A stretch of DNA of 64,000 bases from Marinifilum sp965230805 (GTDB taxonomy: Bacteria > Bacteroidota > Bacteroidia > Bacteroidales > Marinifilaceae), in NCBI RefSeq assembly GCF_965230805.1, contig NZ_OZ246019.1, positions 2,046,001-2,110,000 on the forward strand, written 5' to 3'. Under the pieces are notes generated by a model. That model was not told where the DNA came from, made no database searches, and saw nothing but the letters and a program-made list of their open reading frames with translations. Below are positions 26,596 to 35,751 of this stretch, one piece after another; the first letter of the stretch is position 1; every line of letters begins with the position of its first letter. Position numbers and translations under genes: made by a program.

Positions 26596-28238
26596 CCTGA
26601 GTTCCGCACTTTTTTCAGGCAAAAAGATTTAAGTCGCACTATTACAGGGTTATAAGTTCTTTTTAGTTGGATGTTTGGGTGTCCCAGGCTTATATTTGCA
26701 CTATGTTTGTGAGAAAAAAGAAGAACAATAGTGGTGTTGTCAGTGTGCAAGTCATTGATAAAAGCTCTGGAAAATACAAAGTGCTTAAAACTATCGGCAG
26801 TTCTTGTTCTGATACTGAAATAGAAACTCTTTACCAACAAGGACTTGATTATATCTCGCATTATGAAGGTCAACAATCTTTTGATTTTACAGTACAGGAT
26901 TTCAAGGAAACCGTCAAACAAAGCATACGAAACATTTCAATTGAAGGTGTCCACCTGTTACTTGGCAGGATTTATAATGAAATTGGATTTGACACTGTTT
27001 GTAACGACCTTCTAAAACAATTAGTACTGGTTCGACTGTCACACCCGGCAAGTAAGTTAAAAACGACTCAGTATTTACACAGATACTTTTCGATAAATAT
27101 AAAAGAAGACAGGATATACAGGTATTTGGATAAAGTCTATTCTGATCACAAAGAAACGCTTCAGCAAATTAGTTATCAGCATACCAAAAAGATACTTGGC
27201 GGTATCATCAGGGTTGTTTTCTACGATGTTACAACAATTTATTTTCAAATTGATGATGAAGATGATTTAAGAAAACGAGGCTTTTCCAAAGAAGGAAAAC
27301 ACCAGAATCCGCAAATCGTATTGGGGCTACTTGTTGGTGTTGAAGGCTATCCGTCAGCATATGAAATTCATGAAGGTAACAAGTTTGAAGGCCATACAAT
27401 GCTTCCCATTATTGATGTTTTTAAAGACAAATATGATCTGGATAAGCTAGTTGTTATAGCTGATTCCGGCTTACTCTCATCTTCTAATGTCAAAGAACTT
27501 CAGAAGAAAGGTTATGAGTTTATTCTTGGCGCACGCATTAAAAATGAAAGCAAGGCGATTAAAGAAGAAATACTCGCTCTGAATCTCAAAGATAAATCCA
27601 GTGCAATTATTCCCAGAACCGATGGAACAAACTTAATTGTCGGATATACTGACAGAAGGGCTAAAAAGGACAGGCATAATAGGGAAAGGGGGCTGATGAA
27701 GTTGGAGCAAAGGATCAAATCAGGTAAGCTGACCAAGTCATCGATAAACAATAGAGGATACAATAAGTATTTACAACTGGAAGGAGATATAACTATCAGA
27801 ATCAATCATGGAAAATTTGAAGAGGATGCAGCATGGGATGGACTGAAAGGTTACATGACCAATACAACACTTTCAAAGGAAGAAATCATCAATAATTATG
27901 GCCAGCTATGGAAAATCGAGAAAGCCTTTAGGGTTGCAAAGCATGACCTGAAGATCAGACCAATCTACCATAGACTGCAAAAAAGGATTCAGGCGCTTAT
28001 CACCATCAATTTTGTAGCCTATAAAGTTTACAAAGAACTTGAGAGGCAACTGAAGTTAAAAACAGACAAAATGAGTCCCGAAAAAGCCATCGACATCGCC
28101 AAATCAATCTATGCAATCGAAATCTCAGATCCCAAAACTGGCAACACTTTTAAAGAAACTCTACTTCTAAATGATGAACAAAAACATCTAGCTAAATTAT
28201 TTGATTTCTAATTTGGGTGTCCCAGTGCGGAACTCAGG
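26596..28238 (+). mobile_element. IS1634-family insertion sequence, copy 1
   Basis: 1643 bp bounded by 14-bp terminal inverted repeats CCTGAGTTCCGCAC / GTGCGGAACTCAGG, containing one transposase gene. A practically identical inverted copy lies at 40213-41855. Confidence 0.93.
26703..28211 (+). CDS. IS1634-family transposase (DDE), copy 1
   Basis: About 502 aa from ATG 26703 (MFVRKKKNNSG, the usual family start; TTG 26667 would add 12 residues). DDE residues are visible in VFYDVTTIYF, VIADSGLLSS and the region YGQLWKIEKAFRVAKHDL. Other family markers are KRGFSKEGKHQNPQIVLGLL and YEIHEGNKFEGHTM. The frame is intact, so the element may be active. Confidence 0.93.
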   Translation: MFVRKKKNNSGVVSVQVIDKSSGKYKVLKTIGSSCSDTEIETLYQQGLDYISHYEGQQSFDFTVQDFKETVKQSIRNISIEGVHLLLGRIYNEIGFDTVCNDLLKQLVLVRLSHPASKLKTTQYLHRYFSINIKEDRIYRYLDKVYSDHKETLQQISYQHTKKILGGIIRVVFYDVTTIYFQIDDEDDLRKRGFSKEGKHQNPQIVLGLLVGVEGYPSAYEIHEGNKFEGHTMLPIIDVFKDKYDLDKLVVIADSGLLSSSNVKELQKKGYEFILGARIKNESKAIKEEILALNLKDKSSAIIPRTDGTNLIVGYTDRRAKKDRHNRERGLMKLEQRIKSGKLTKSSINNRGYNKYLQLEGDITIRINHGKFEEDAAWDGLKGYMTNTTLSKEEIINNYGQLWKIEKAFRVAKHDLKIRPIYHRLQKRIQALITINFVAYKVYKELERQLKLKTDKMSPEKAIDIAKSIYAIEISDPKTGNTFKETLLLNDEQKHLAKLFDF

Positions 28239-28339
28239 AGAAACATGTTGGAAAGGTTATAAATTATTTATTAGCTTAATTAGTTAGAATCATCAGTTTT
28301 ATTCCCCCCACAATTGTAAATTAAGGGAATCTACTTTTT
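28239..28339 (+). repeat. 101-bp target-site duplication of IS copy 2, displaced by inversion
   Basis: Reverse complement of 41856-41956. It directly abuts the IS right end; its partner abuts the other IS copy. Confidence 0.85.
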
Positions 28340-28368
28340 CTTTATTTAGTATAAATGTTCCACTTTCA

Positions 28369-29499
28369 TTATAATCTTAAGCCAAAAAAATGAGTCTCCT
28401 TAATTTCTCCTAAACTTCCAAGATAAAAATCATCCAAATCGGAAGTAGGATTTCCTTTACGTACATCTGCCTCAAACTTTCTTATTACCTTTAATTTGGC
28501 CATTGGATTAGGATCTGTAACCAATTTTAATGAATCCTTTATTTTTTGAAAAGGATATTTTATATACCAGCTATTTTTTAAAATATCACTATTGTTTTCA
28601 TTTAATTGTAATAAACCAATTGCCGCTCTATTTTCATTCTTCAAATTGATTTCATCTGGTTTAAGATTCATATACAATGATACTTTTTCATTTTCAAAGT
28701 CAATTTTCAATGCGGGCTTCCCAAATGGTCTTTTTTTATCATTATAAGTAACCGCATCTGCAAAAAATTGTGGTTCAATGTTCCCCTTCTTCAATTCTTC
28801 AAATAATAAACTTCTCCAATTTAGTTTATTAGCTATTTGATAAATAGTATCTTTTACGTTTTTCACAATATTTTTAGCATTATTCTTTAGTCCAAAAAAA
28901 TGACGATGAAGAATAAAATATTTTAGATTCATCGTATCTTTATTGTGTAAAAAATCTGGGATACCATTAATAATATAATCATCATATAACTTTTGAGATA
29001 ATTGAATCATATTTCCATCATTCTCATTTGTTCCATATCCCTTTCCAGTACTTACTATATTTTGATCTTTGAGAAATATTTGATAATATTTTCTTCGCAA
29101 ATCTATATTCAGTGTAGAATTATATTGTTTCTGAAGTTTTGGAAATTTTTTATTAAAACTTTTCCACTCATTACTATTCCTTAAATCTAAAAAAGCACTG
29201 GATTCAAAATCCTCTTTTGAATAACCATGCAAAACCAATTTTTCTGCTAATTCTAAAGCAGAATCAAACTTTTTACAACGAATAGCACATAAACAGGCAT
29301 TATGAATATCCTTATAAAAACCCTTTTCATACTCCTTAAATATTTGGCTATATAAATTCAAAGCTTCATCAAATTGGTAATTTGAAATTAATAGTTTAGC
29401 AGTATTACACTTCTTGTGATAAGTGATGTAATTATTCTCGGAATATGAGTTATTATAGAAATAACAAACTATTAAAATTAGGTACACTATTTTTTTCAT
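28369..29499 (-). CDS. Secreted protein of unknown function downstream of precursor 1
   Basis: 376 aa with a clear signal peptide (residues ~1-20, ending NNSYSE). The N-terminal part contains TPR-like helices (KLLISNYQFDEALNLYSQIF, then ACLCAIRCKKFDSALELAEK). The C-terminal part, with DLDDFYLGSLGEIKETHFFG near the end, is not a domain I recognise. It lies 91 bp downstream of the precursor peptide on the same strand and, before the inferred inversion, ~130 bp upstream of the C39 exporter. A role in peptide maturation, immunity or export is inferred from position only. Confidence 0.7.
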   Translation of the reverse strand: MKKIVYLILIVCYFYNNSYSENNYITYHKKCNTAKLLISNYQFDEALNLYSQIFKEYEKGFYKDIHNACLCAIRCKKFDSALELAEKLVLHGYSKEDFESSAFLDLRNSNEWKSFNKKFPKLQKQYNSTLNIDLRRKYYQIFLKDQNIVSTGKGYGTNENDGNMIQLSQKLYDDYIINGIPDFLHNKDTMNLKYFILHRHFFGLKNNAKNIVKNVKDTIYQIANKLNWRSLLFEELKKGNIEPQFFADAVTYNDKKRPFGKPALKIDFENEKVSLYMNLKPDEINLKNENRAAIGLLQLNENNSDILKNSWYIKYPFQKIKDSLKLVTDPNPMAKLKVIRKFEADVRKGNPTSDLDDFYLGSLGEIKETHFFGLRL

Positions 29500-29590
29500 G
29501 GTAATAACAATTTACATCATCCAAGAAAATAATTTCTTGGATGATACTTAATTAACTTCTTAAAGACTATAATGGGTTAGCATGAATATA

Positions 29591-29758
29591 TCACAAATTA
29601 CCATCTCCATCACAAAATTCATGAGCATAACCACCGTCGCCAGTTGGACCACTGCCTGTATAAACGTCTTCTTTACACTGAACACCACCAGAAATTGAGG
29701 AAAGTTCATTTTTATTAATCTGACTCTTCTCAAACAATTTTGAATCTAAAGTTTTCAT
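29591..29758 (-). CDS. RiPP-type precursor peptide 1, double-glycine leader (55 aa)
   Basis: Leader MKTLDSKLFEKSQINKNEL followed by SSISGG, as in the Bacteroidales GG natural-product precursor type. The 30-residue core after GG has two Cys (VQC near its start and EFC near its end) and a Gly/Asp-rich end. Preceded by the ~206-bp leader element shared with precursor 2, and followed by the 376-aa secreted protein. Confidence 0.8.
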   Translation of the reverse strand: MKTLDSKLFEKSQINKNELSSISGGVQCKEDVYTGSGPTGDGGYAHEFCDGDGNL

Positions 29759-29774
29759 TTGTATAAAAATTACA

Positions 29775-29980
29775 GCACTTCCTTCCTCCTACAATAGCCA
29801 ATTGCACAGGTCATCTCGTTTAGCTAGCTTTGCCCTTGATCAGAGTAGCTCAGCTACCAAAGTCGTTTCCGGGTTGAGAATGGACAATTTGTTTGCTTGC
29901 TCCCGAGCGACTTTATAAATGCGCATTATTATTTTAAGTCTACTAAATAAAAAAGGTTCACCGCCATTTTGGGCAGTGAA
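29775..29980 (-). repeat. Leader element 1 upstream of precursor 1
   Basis: About 206 bp, highly similar to 42075-42282 in the same orientation relative to the precursor. It contains a terminator hairpin at its 5' end, a 28-codon small frame and a purine-rich GGAAGGAAGTGC just before the precursor start. Confidence 0.85.
29840..29926 (-). CDS. Possible upstream small ORF in leader element 1 (28 aa)
   Basis: Starts MRIYKVAREQANKLSIL and ends VAELL, stop TGA. The copy in leader element 2 differs by one base (Val6 to Ile). Conservation may reflect the recent duplication, so translation is uncertain. Confidence 0.3.
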   Translation of the reverse strand: MRIYKVAREQANKLSILNPETTLVAELL

Positions 29981-29989
29981 CCTTTTTTA
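29943..29989 (-). terminator. Terminator between HTH gene and precursor 1
   Basis: GGTTCAC.GCC pairs with GGC.GTGAACC and is followed by a T run on either strand. It lies directly after the HTH gene and forms the 5' end of leader element 1. Confidence 0.85.
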
Positions 29990-30007
29990 TTGAACAAAAA
30001 TTGCAAT

Positions 30008-30211
30008 TTATATATATTCTATAATGTAAGTTCTTAAAACTCTAGAGTATCTAATATTAAAATCTTCATCTTTTATCGATTCTATTAACCTAAAAAGATT
30101 TCGCTCAGAAATACCTAAAAGACCGGCAAGTTCTTTTGGACAACCCGTGGATTTATTTTCCGCCAATTTTAATATTTGCTTCTTCAAAAATTCATTTTCT
30201 GTAATATTCAT
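30008..30211 (-). CDS. Small HTH-domain regulator (67 aa)
   Basis: A single DeoR/HTH_11-like helix-turn-helix: TGCPKELAGLLGISERNLFR followed by LIESIKDEDFNIRYSR and a short beta tail (RTYIIEYI). Such tiny HTH proteins are often found next to double-glycine peptide genes in Bacteroidota (recollection). Position upstream of leader 1 and precursor 1 suggests it controls them. Confidence 0.75.
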   Translation of the reverse strand: MNITENEFLKKQILKLAENKSTGCPKELAGLLGISERNLFRLIESIKDEDFNIRYSRVLRTYIIEYI

Positions 30212-30366
30212 CGTTTGTGGTTAAATCATTTAGGCTACACCTATTAATTACAGTAAAATTTAAAGGTAAGTCTGTAAAATGTTAGAATTCGAAAATCATT
30301 TAATTTTTAATGATAATCCCTTGGCTTGATCTGTGGCTGATGGCTCATCATTTATTTTTGTAGAGT

Positions 30367-30398
30367 AGTTGCATGCAAAATCTATACAGCATGCAACT
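30367..30398. promoter_or_regulatory. 10-bp inverted repeat, possible operator
   Basis: AGTTGCATGC and GCATGCAACT separated by 12 bp with no T run after it, about 155 bp upstream of the HTH gene start. Confidence 0.35.
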
Positions 30399-30466
30399 TC
30401 ACTACAGTTCGATTGTATTTCAAGCTCCTTCGCGAAAATTGAATAATTCTTCGCAATTTTATGGAA

Positions 30467-30622
30467 TCCATAGGGTAAAACATGCTGTCCATAGCCTTAA
30501 AAATAGATTCCTTCGAAGCTTTTACCCCTCCATAGCCTGCATTTGTAAAATCATAGCCTAAAAACATCGTCCATAGCCTAAAAAAGCCGTCCATAGCCTC
30601 AAAAGCTCGTCCATAGCCTAAA
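30467..30622. repeat. Degenerate 20-bp periodic array (TCCATAGCCTAAAA units)
   Basis: About seven units based on TCCATAGCCTAAAAAnnnCG. The last ones have an exact 20-bp period. No coding potential. Similar in style to the ~21-bp array at 13.5-13.9 kb, but the unit sequence is different. Confidence 0.6.
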
Positions 30623-30653
30623 CAAATCAATCTTCGTAAGGGTTTCAGAAGGT

Positions 30654-31406
30654 TTAGGCTTCCAATTTTTCCTTATCCGTTTTGTTTTTAGCCCTTAATT
30701 CTCTGAAATACTCGCTACCATATAATTCAATTCTTTCCTCATCTCTCCAGAAAACAAATCGTCCGGCAGTTCGCACTGCATCAACGGCTTCTTTTAAAAT
30801 GGTATATGCTCTGTCGCGCATATCTTTAGCCGAAGTAGCATTTGCAGTTTTTGCACCGTGTACACCTGCCAGTAAATCGCTGCATTCGTGAGACATGCTT
30901 TCAGCCTGATCGAATAGCGCCATATCAATACTATTGGCTGTTAACTGATCGGGATTACCCTTTCCTAAATTGGCCAAATAGGCTAAATCCATCGCCAAAT
31001 CGTCGTGTCCGTTACCTTCAGCAATGCGATCGACCCTGTCTTTTAAATCTTTATCGTTTCTATAGGCAAACCTACAGTAGTGCAACAAGGTATCTCTTAA
31101 ATCATAAGCTTTTGGAGCCAGAACCTTCCACTCTCCTTCAGCATCCGATTTGCCTTTAAATACTTCGTCCCACAATATCTGGGCATACTTGCAGCCAAAA
31201 GCACGTGTTTCCAACTCATCAATCAATACAAGGTCAATATCTGTTTTAATAAGCTGATCCTTGTCTTGCATCGCATTTTGATTCAACTTAAGAGCCTCAT
31301 TAATTGCGGTTTCAACTGGTAGGTTAGGAGATTTTACATCCTCTTTACGGATTGCAGTGTATTTTTCCAATAACAATTCGTAACATTCTTTTTCTGTCAT
31401 TTTCAT
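30654..31406 (-). CDS. Hypothetical helical protein, 250 aa
   Basis: I do not recognise the family. It is soluble, mostly helical and charged, with conserved-looking stretches ETRAFGCKYAQILWDE, DLRDTLLHYCRFAYRND and AVDAVRTAGRFVFWRDEER. No signal peptide. Base composition is a little richer in GC than the neighbouring peptide genes. Flanked by the 20-bp array and a ~1-kb non-coding gap. Confidence 0.65.
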   Translation of the reverse strand: MKMTEKECYELLLEKYTAIRKEDVKSPNLPVETAINEALKLNQNAMQDKDQLIKTDIDLVLIDELETRAFGCKYAQILWDEVFKGKSDAEGEWKVLAPKAYDLRDTLLHYCRFAYRNDKDLKDRVDRIAEGNGHDDLAMDLAYLANLGKGNPDQLTANSIDMALFDQAESMSHECSDLLAGVHGAKTANATSAKDMRDRAYTILKEAVDAVRTAGRFVFWRDEERIELYGSEYFRELRAKNKTDKEKLEA

Positions 31407-32207
31407 GATGTTTTAGGGTTAAAAATTCAGATAACTTTATCTTAAAAATATTTAAAACGAGAATCAAAGTAAGAATAATCTCGAATATATGAAAAACAAA
31501 AGCGTATTATTTGTTCATCTATCATCTTAACTTTGTTACTTATAGGGAATAATACCAGATTTTATGGGCTATACAGAAGAAATTTTTTTTGAAGATTTTA
31601 TGAACAATTAGCAATTACTGCCAACCTCGATTCTTACCCTTATTTTTGTAAGATTCCTGCCTTTTCTGACAGGAATAACATCGCACTCATTGGATTTGTA
31701 AATAACGTGAGTTCGTCGTAAAATAGCACTGTCCTGCTAATATCTTCTTTTACAGGGATGTAAAAAATATGTGTAATGTTTTTCTCTCTTTTCTCGAAGT
31801 TATTCGCAGTTTTAGGTTGAAAAATAGTCATCTGGTAATAAAACACAATCAAATTAAAAGTCATAGCCTGACAGGTACAACTTGCTTATAGGCAGAGCAT
31901 AACCTGTCTGAAATTTTTAAAATGATGTTTGATGCCCTTAATCAATTGTTTGCTTCTAACAGACTCATGCTTTATTGTTAATATTCTTATAAGAAGTAAA
32001 AAAAAGGGGGGTAGCTCCTTGATCTTAGTAGCTCGAAGCATGATGTAAATGCCGAGGCCAGCGCTCATGCTATGTATTTTTTAGTATTCGAACCGAAAAT
32101 ATCAGATTTACTATTTTGTTTTCTGCAATGATTTATACCGCTTTAATTTAGAAACAAAAACCCGTTCTAATCATAGAACGAGTCTCTTTTGGTATAGCAA
32201 GTTATTT
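31407..32207. other. Long non-coding gap with a solo MITE end
   Basis: No convincing gene. Contains a single end of the MITE described below (AACGTGAGTTCG.CGTAAAAT at 31704-31724), a hairpin ATTCCTGCC/GACAGGAAT near 31650-31675 and a hairpin CGTTCTA/TAGAACG (32163-32180) that may terminate transcription. It looks like degraded mobile-element remains. Confidence 0.5.
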
Positions 32208-32474
32208 AACGTGAGTTCGACGTAAAATTCTATCCCCAGAAAGTTATATTTGCGATAGATTTGCATTAAAAATTTGGAAAGAATAGCGGGCTATTTTGAG
32301 GAATTTTTAATGTGAAGATGTCGTAAAGAGAACTTTCCATTATGTGTTTGCCTGCTTTAGGCATAAATTTCCTCAAATCTTCTTGAAATATCCCGATATT
32401 CCTTCGAAAATTTGAGAAAATTTCTACTCAAAATCAGATCAAACTGTGTACGAATTTTACGTCGAACTCACGTT
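32208..32474. mobile_element. MITE-like element, copy 1 (267 bp)
   Basis: Bounded by perfect 23-bp terminal inverted repeats AACGTGAGTTCGACGTAAAA.. / ..TTTTACGTCGAACTCACGTT. No coding capacity. Flanked by ATTT on both sides, a possible 4-bp target duplication. A second copy of the same length is at 35483-35749. Confidence 0.8.
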
Positions 32475-32476
32475 AT

Positions 32477-33202
32477 TTAGTCTAAACCTCCGGTTTTTCG
32501 TAGCAATTTCATATTTAATATTTTTATTCTTCTGCCGTTGGTTTCGATAAGATTATCTACTTTAAACTCCGATAACAAACGTATTATCGATTCGGTAGCC
32601 GTGCCAACCATATTCGCTAATTCCTCACGCCTGAGCGATATGTTTATTGTACCGTCATGATCTAATCCAAATGTATCTTCCAATTGAACCAGCACTTCGG
32701 CAAGGCGTTCGCGAACCGATTTTTGTGCAATATCTGTAATGTGATTGTTGGCTTCACCCAGTTCGGCACAGGTAATTTTCATTAACTGCAAAGCAAAATT
32801 TGAATTCTCCTGGATTAACTTGGTAAGAATGTTGGCAGGAATAAAACATACTATTGCATCATCAATAACCTTTGCCGAGGTACAAAAACGTTCGTGACTG
32901 AGAACCGATCGAAATCCAATTAAATCGCCTTCTTTGGCGAATCGAATAATTTGTTCTCTACCTTCAACTCCTGTTTTAAATACCTTTAAAATCCCTTTAA
33001 AGAGAAAAAAGCAACCCTTGGCAAAATCCCCTTCCTTATAGATTAAACTTCCCCTTTTTTCAAAGAGTACATTTTTATCCAAAAATAAAAGGTTCTGATC
33101 TTCTACACGAAGGTTTGGAAATTTAACACCGAATTTCTTAGCCAACTGATTGCAGTTTGGAAGATTAATTTTTCTTTTCATCAGCCGATAATCTATATCC
33201 AT
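32477..33202 (-). CDS. Crp/Fnr family transcriptional regulator
   Basis: 241 aa. N-terminal cyclic-nucleotide-binding-like beta-barrel (EKRGSLIYKEGDFAKGCFFL, FAKEGDLIGFRSVLS), then a long helix and a C-terminal HTH_Crp domain (SLRREELANMVGTATESIIRLLSEF). No N-terminal Cys cluster, so it is not a classical oxygen-sensing Fnr. It lies directly beside a MITE that supplies sequence right up to its stop codon. Confidence 0.88.
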   Translation of the reverse strand: MDIDYRLMKRKINLPNCNQLAKKFGVKFPNLRVEDQNLLFLDKNVLFEKRGSLIYKEGDFAKGCFFLFKGILKVFKTGVEGREQIIRFAKEGDLIGFRSVLSHERFCTSAKVIDDAIVCFIPANILTKLIQENSNFALQLMKITCAELGEANNHITDIAQKSVRERLAEVLVQLEDTFGLDHDGTINISLRREELANMVGTATESIIRLLSEFKVDNLIETNGRRIKILNMKLLRKTGGLD

Positions 33203-33844
33203 TTATTATCCCGATAGCAATCGGGTGAGAGCTGAAAGATTGAAATAAGAATTTCAGCAATGCCTGTTTTATTTCAATCTTTACTCTATAAACTTATTAT
33301 AAATCCATTTTTTATACCATCCGAAAAACAATTCAAAACAGAAGTCTCCAGAAGTTTTAATCATTATTTAATTGTAGTTTAATTTCTTTTAGAATTAGGT
33401 CTAAATATAGCAATTTCAGATTTATTTCTCCAATAAGCTTTGCAGCACTTATATCAATTAAAATCATACCCAATACAGTCCAAAAGTATCACCAACAAAC
33501 CCATTATATCCAGATTCAAAATCTTATAAATTGCACTTGTCTACTTTTAGTTTAAGCTAAAGTTGAGCAAAAAAACAGTGACAATTTATTCTCGTGATGC
33601 GTAAATTTATTTTAATTTTTGAGAGGAAAAGCACATTATTCAAATGTTTTTAATGAAATTTATGCGAAAAGCATCACGGACATCTATCACAAATAGAACT
33701 TTCCGAAGATGGTATTTTAATTATAACTCACAATAATATATCAATCATGAAGCGAGCATGATTAAAATAATGATTCAACACACACGATAATGATTATTTG
33801 GATTCTGTGGTTGGCATGTAGCAAATTCAAAAAATTATAAACAA
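33203..33844. other. Intergenic gap between divergent crp-like and osmC genes
   Basis: No gene seen. Contains the inverted repeat CGTGATGC (33593-33600) / GCATCACG (33671-33678), which could be a regulatory site. Confidence 0.45.
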
Positions 33845-34263
33845 ATGAAACACAAAATTGAAATGAAATGGCTGGGAAATCTTGCCTATAAAACCCATAT
33901 GGATGGGCACGAATTAATAACCGACGCAGGAACACAGCTTGGTGGTGAAGGCAAGGGTGTTAGTCCAAAAAAATTAATGCTTACGGCACTAGCCGGTTGC
34001 ACAGGCATTGATATGGCGATGATTTTAAAAAAATGCGGGTAATTGTAGATGATATCAAGGTAAGGGTTGAAGGGGAACTAAGCGAAGAACAGCCAAGTTA
34101 TTACAAAAACATGCATGTAATTTATGAATTTACCGGCAAGGATTTACCCCATAAAAAAATAGAACGCGCCGTTAAATTATCGGAAGAAGAATATTGTGGG
34201 GTAAGTGCTTTATACAAAAAAGCCATTCCGGTAAGCTCGGAGATTATATATCACGAAGATTAA
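33845..34263 (+). pseudogene. OsmC-family peroxiredoxin, frameshifted in a poly-A tract
   Basis: Two frames (33845-34042 and 34033-34263) together make one complete ~140-aa OsmC protein: the first carries GGEGKGVSPKKLMLTALAGCTGIDMAMI, the second VDDIKVRVEGELSEEQP and the second catalytic Cys in EEYCGVSAL. The break is a run of seven A before TGCGGG; eight A would join the frames as ILKKMRVIV. Either a real one-base loss, a sequencing error in the homopolymer, or ribosomal/polymerase slippage. OsmC proteins reduce organic hydroperoxides. Confidence 0.8.
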
Positions 34264-34276
34264 AACCAGAAAATCG

Positions 34277-34324
34277 AAATCCCAAAATTCAATAAATAAA
34301 GTTATTTATTGAATTTTGGGATTT
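34277..34324. terminator. Perfect 23-bp stem bidirectional terminator
   Basis: 34277-34299 pairs perfectly with 34302-34324 across a 2-nt loop, between the convergent osmC and pheS genes. Confidence 0.88.
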
Positions 34325-34379
34325 GGTTTTATATAAAAAAAGCCTCCCACCAATTTTGGAAGACAATTGATAAACCTTT

Positions 34380-35402
34380 TTAAAAACCTGCTGCTGTAAA
34401 TTGTTTCAGGAATCGAATGTCATTCTCGAAAAACAATCGAAGATCTTTGATTCCATATTTTAGCATGGTAATGCGCTCAATTCCCATTCCCAAAGCAAAT
34501 CCTGAATATTTTTTGCTGTCTATTCCGTTTAATTCCAAAACATTTGGATCAACCATACCGCATCCCAAAATTTCCAACCAACCAGTACCTTTACAAACAT
34601 TACAGCCCTTTCCTCCACACAGCGAACAGGTAACATCAACCTCAGCCGAAGGTTCGGTAAAAGGGAAGTAGGAAGGACGCAATCTGATTTTGGTTTTCTC
34701 TCCAAAAAATTCTTTTGCGAAGTAGCTAAGTGTTTGTTTCAAATCTGCAAACGAAACTTTCTCATCCACGTAAAGTGCTTCGATTTGATGAAAAATACAA
34801 TGTGCACGAGCCGAAATTGCTTCATTACGAAATACCCTACCCGGGGTTAAGCAACGAATTGGCAATTCCATTTCCTGCAAATCGTGAACCTGCACCGATG
34901 ATGTATGTGTACGTAAAATCACATCCGGATTTTTCTCGATAAAAAAAGTATCCTGCATATCACGAGCCGGATGCTCTTCGGGGAAATTTAAAGCCGAAAA
35001 GTTATGCCAGTCATCTTCAATCTCGGGTCCTTCGGAAATGGTGAATCCCACGCGGGCAAAAATTTCTGTAATCTCGTTTCTTACCAAAGAAAGTGGATGA
35101 CGAGACCCCAATTCAATCGGGTCGCCTGGTAAAGTTAAATCCAATCCCGACTTAACGAATTCAGCACCAGTAAAACTCTCCTTTAAGGTATTTACTTTAT
35201 CCATTGCAACTGTTTTAAGCTCATTTAAAGCTTGTCCAACAGCCTTTTTCTCTTCATTAGGAACCGTTTTAAAATCGGCAAACAAGGAAGCGATACTACC
35301 TTTTTTACTAAGGTGTTTAATTCGAAATTGTTCTACCTCTTCCAGTGTACTGGCCGAAAATCCATTCAGCTCATCAAGCAGATCTTTAATTTTGTCAAGC
35401 AT
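34380..35402 (-). CDS. pheS: Phenylalanine--tRNA ligase alpha subunit
   Basis: 340 aa, full length. Class II aminoacyl-tRNA synthetase motifs: HPLSLVRNEITEIFARVGF, motif 2 TPGRVFRNEAISARAHCIFHQ, and motif 3 GFALGMGIERITMLKYGI. The N-terminal coiled coil (residues ~1-85) binds tRNA. A zinc-like Cys group (CSLCGGKGCNVCKGTGW) is present. It charges tRNA-Phe together with PheT, which is not adjacent. Confidence 0.97.
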   Translation of the reverse strand: MLDKIKDLLDELNGFSASTLEEVEQFRIKHLSKKGSIASLFADFKTVPNEEKKAVGQALNELKTVAMDKVNTLKESFTGAEFVKSGLDLTLPGDPIELGSRHPLSLVRNEITEIFARVGFTISEGPEIEDDWHNFSALNFPEEHPARDMQDTFFIEKNPDVILRTHTSSVQVHDLQEMELPIRCLTPGRVFRNEAISARAHCIFHQIEALYVDEKVSFADLKQTLSYFAKEFFGEKTKIRLRPSYFPFTEPSAEVDVTCSLCGGKGCNVCKGTGWLEILGCGMVDPNVLELNGIDSKKYSGFALGMGIERITMLKYGIKDLRLFFENDIRFLKQFTAAGF

Positions 35403-35482
35403 GATATAACTTCTTTATTTATTGCAACAGTGCGCAAAGTTACAAAACTTTTATTTATCGAGACAAAAGCAAATATCTATTT

Positions 35483-35749
35483 AACGTGAGTTCGACGTAA
35501 AATTCTATCCACAGAAAGTTATATTTGCGATAGATTTGCATTAAAAATTTGGAAAGAATAGCGGGCTATTTTGAGGAATTTTTAATGTGAAGGTGTCGTA
35601 AAGAGAACTTTCCATTATGTGTTTGCCTGCTTTCGGCATAAATCTCCTCAAATCTTCTTGAAATATCCCGATATTCCTTCGAAAATTTGAGAAAATTTCT
35701 ACTCAAAATCAGATTAAACTGTGAACGAATTTTACCTAGAACTCACGTT
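35483..35749. mobile_element. MITE-like element, copy 2 (267 bp)
   Basis: Same length and ~95% identical to the copy at 32208-32474, with one degraded terminal repeat (TTTTACCTAGAACTCACGTT). It fills the gap between pheS and the cyclophilin gene and abuts the latter's stop codon. Confidence 0.8.
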
Positions 35750-35751
35750 AA

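Noticed and set aside
31640..32068. Two short minus-strand frames (31640-31864, 31886-32068)
   Set aside because: The first runs across the solo MITE end; neither shows motifs or plausible composition.
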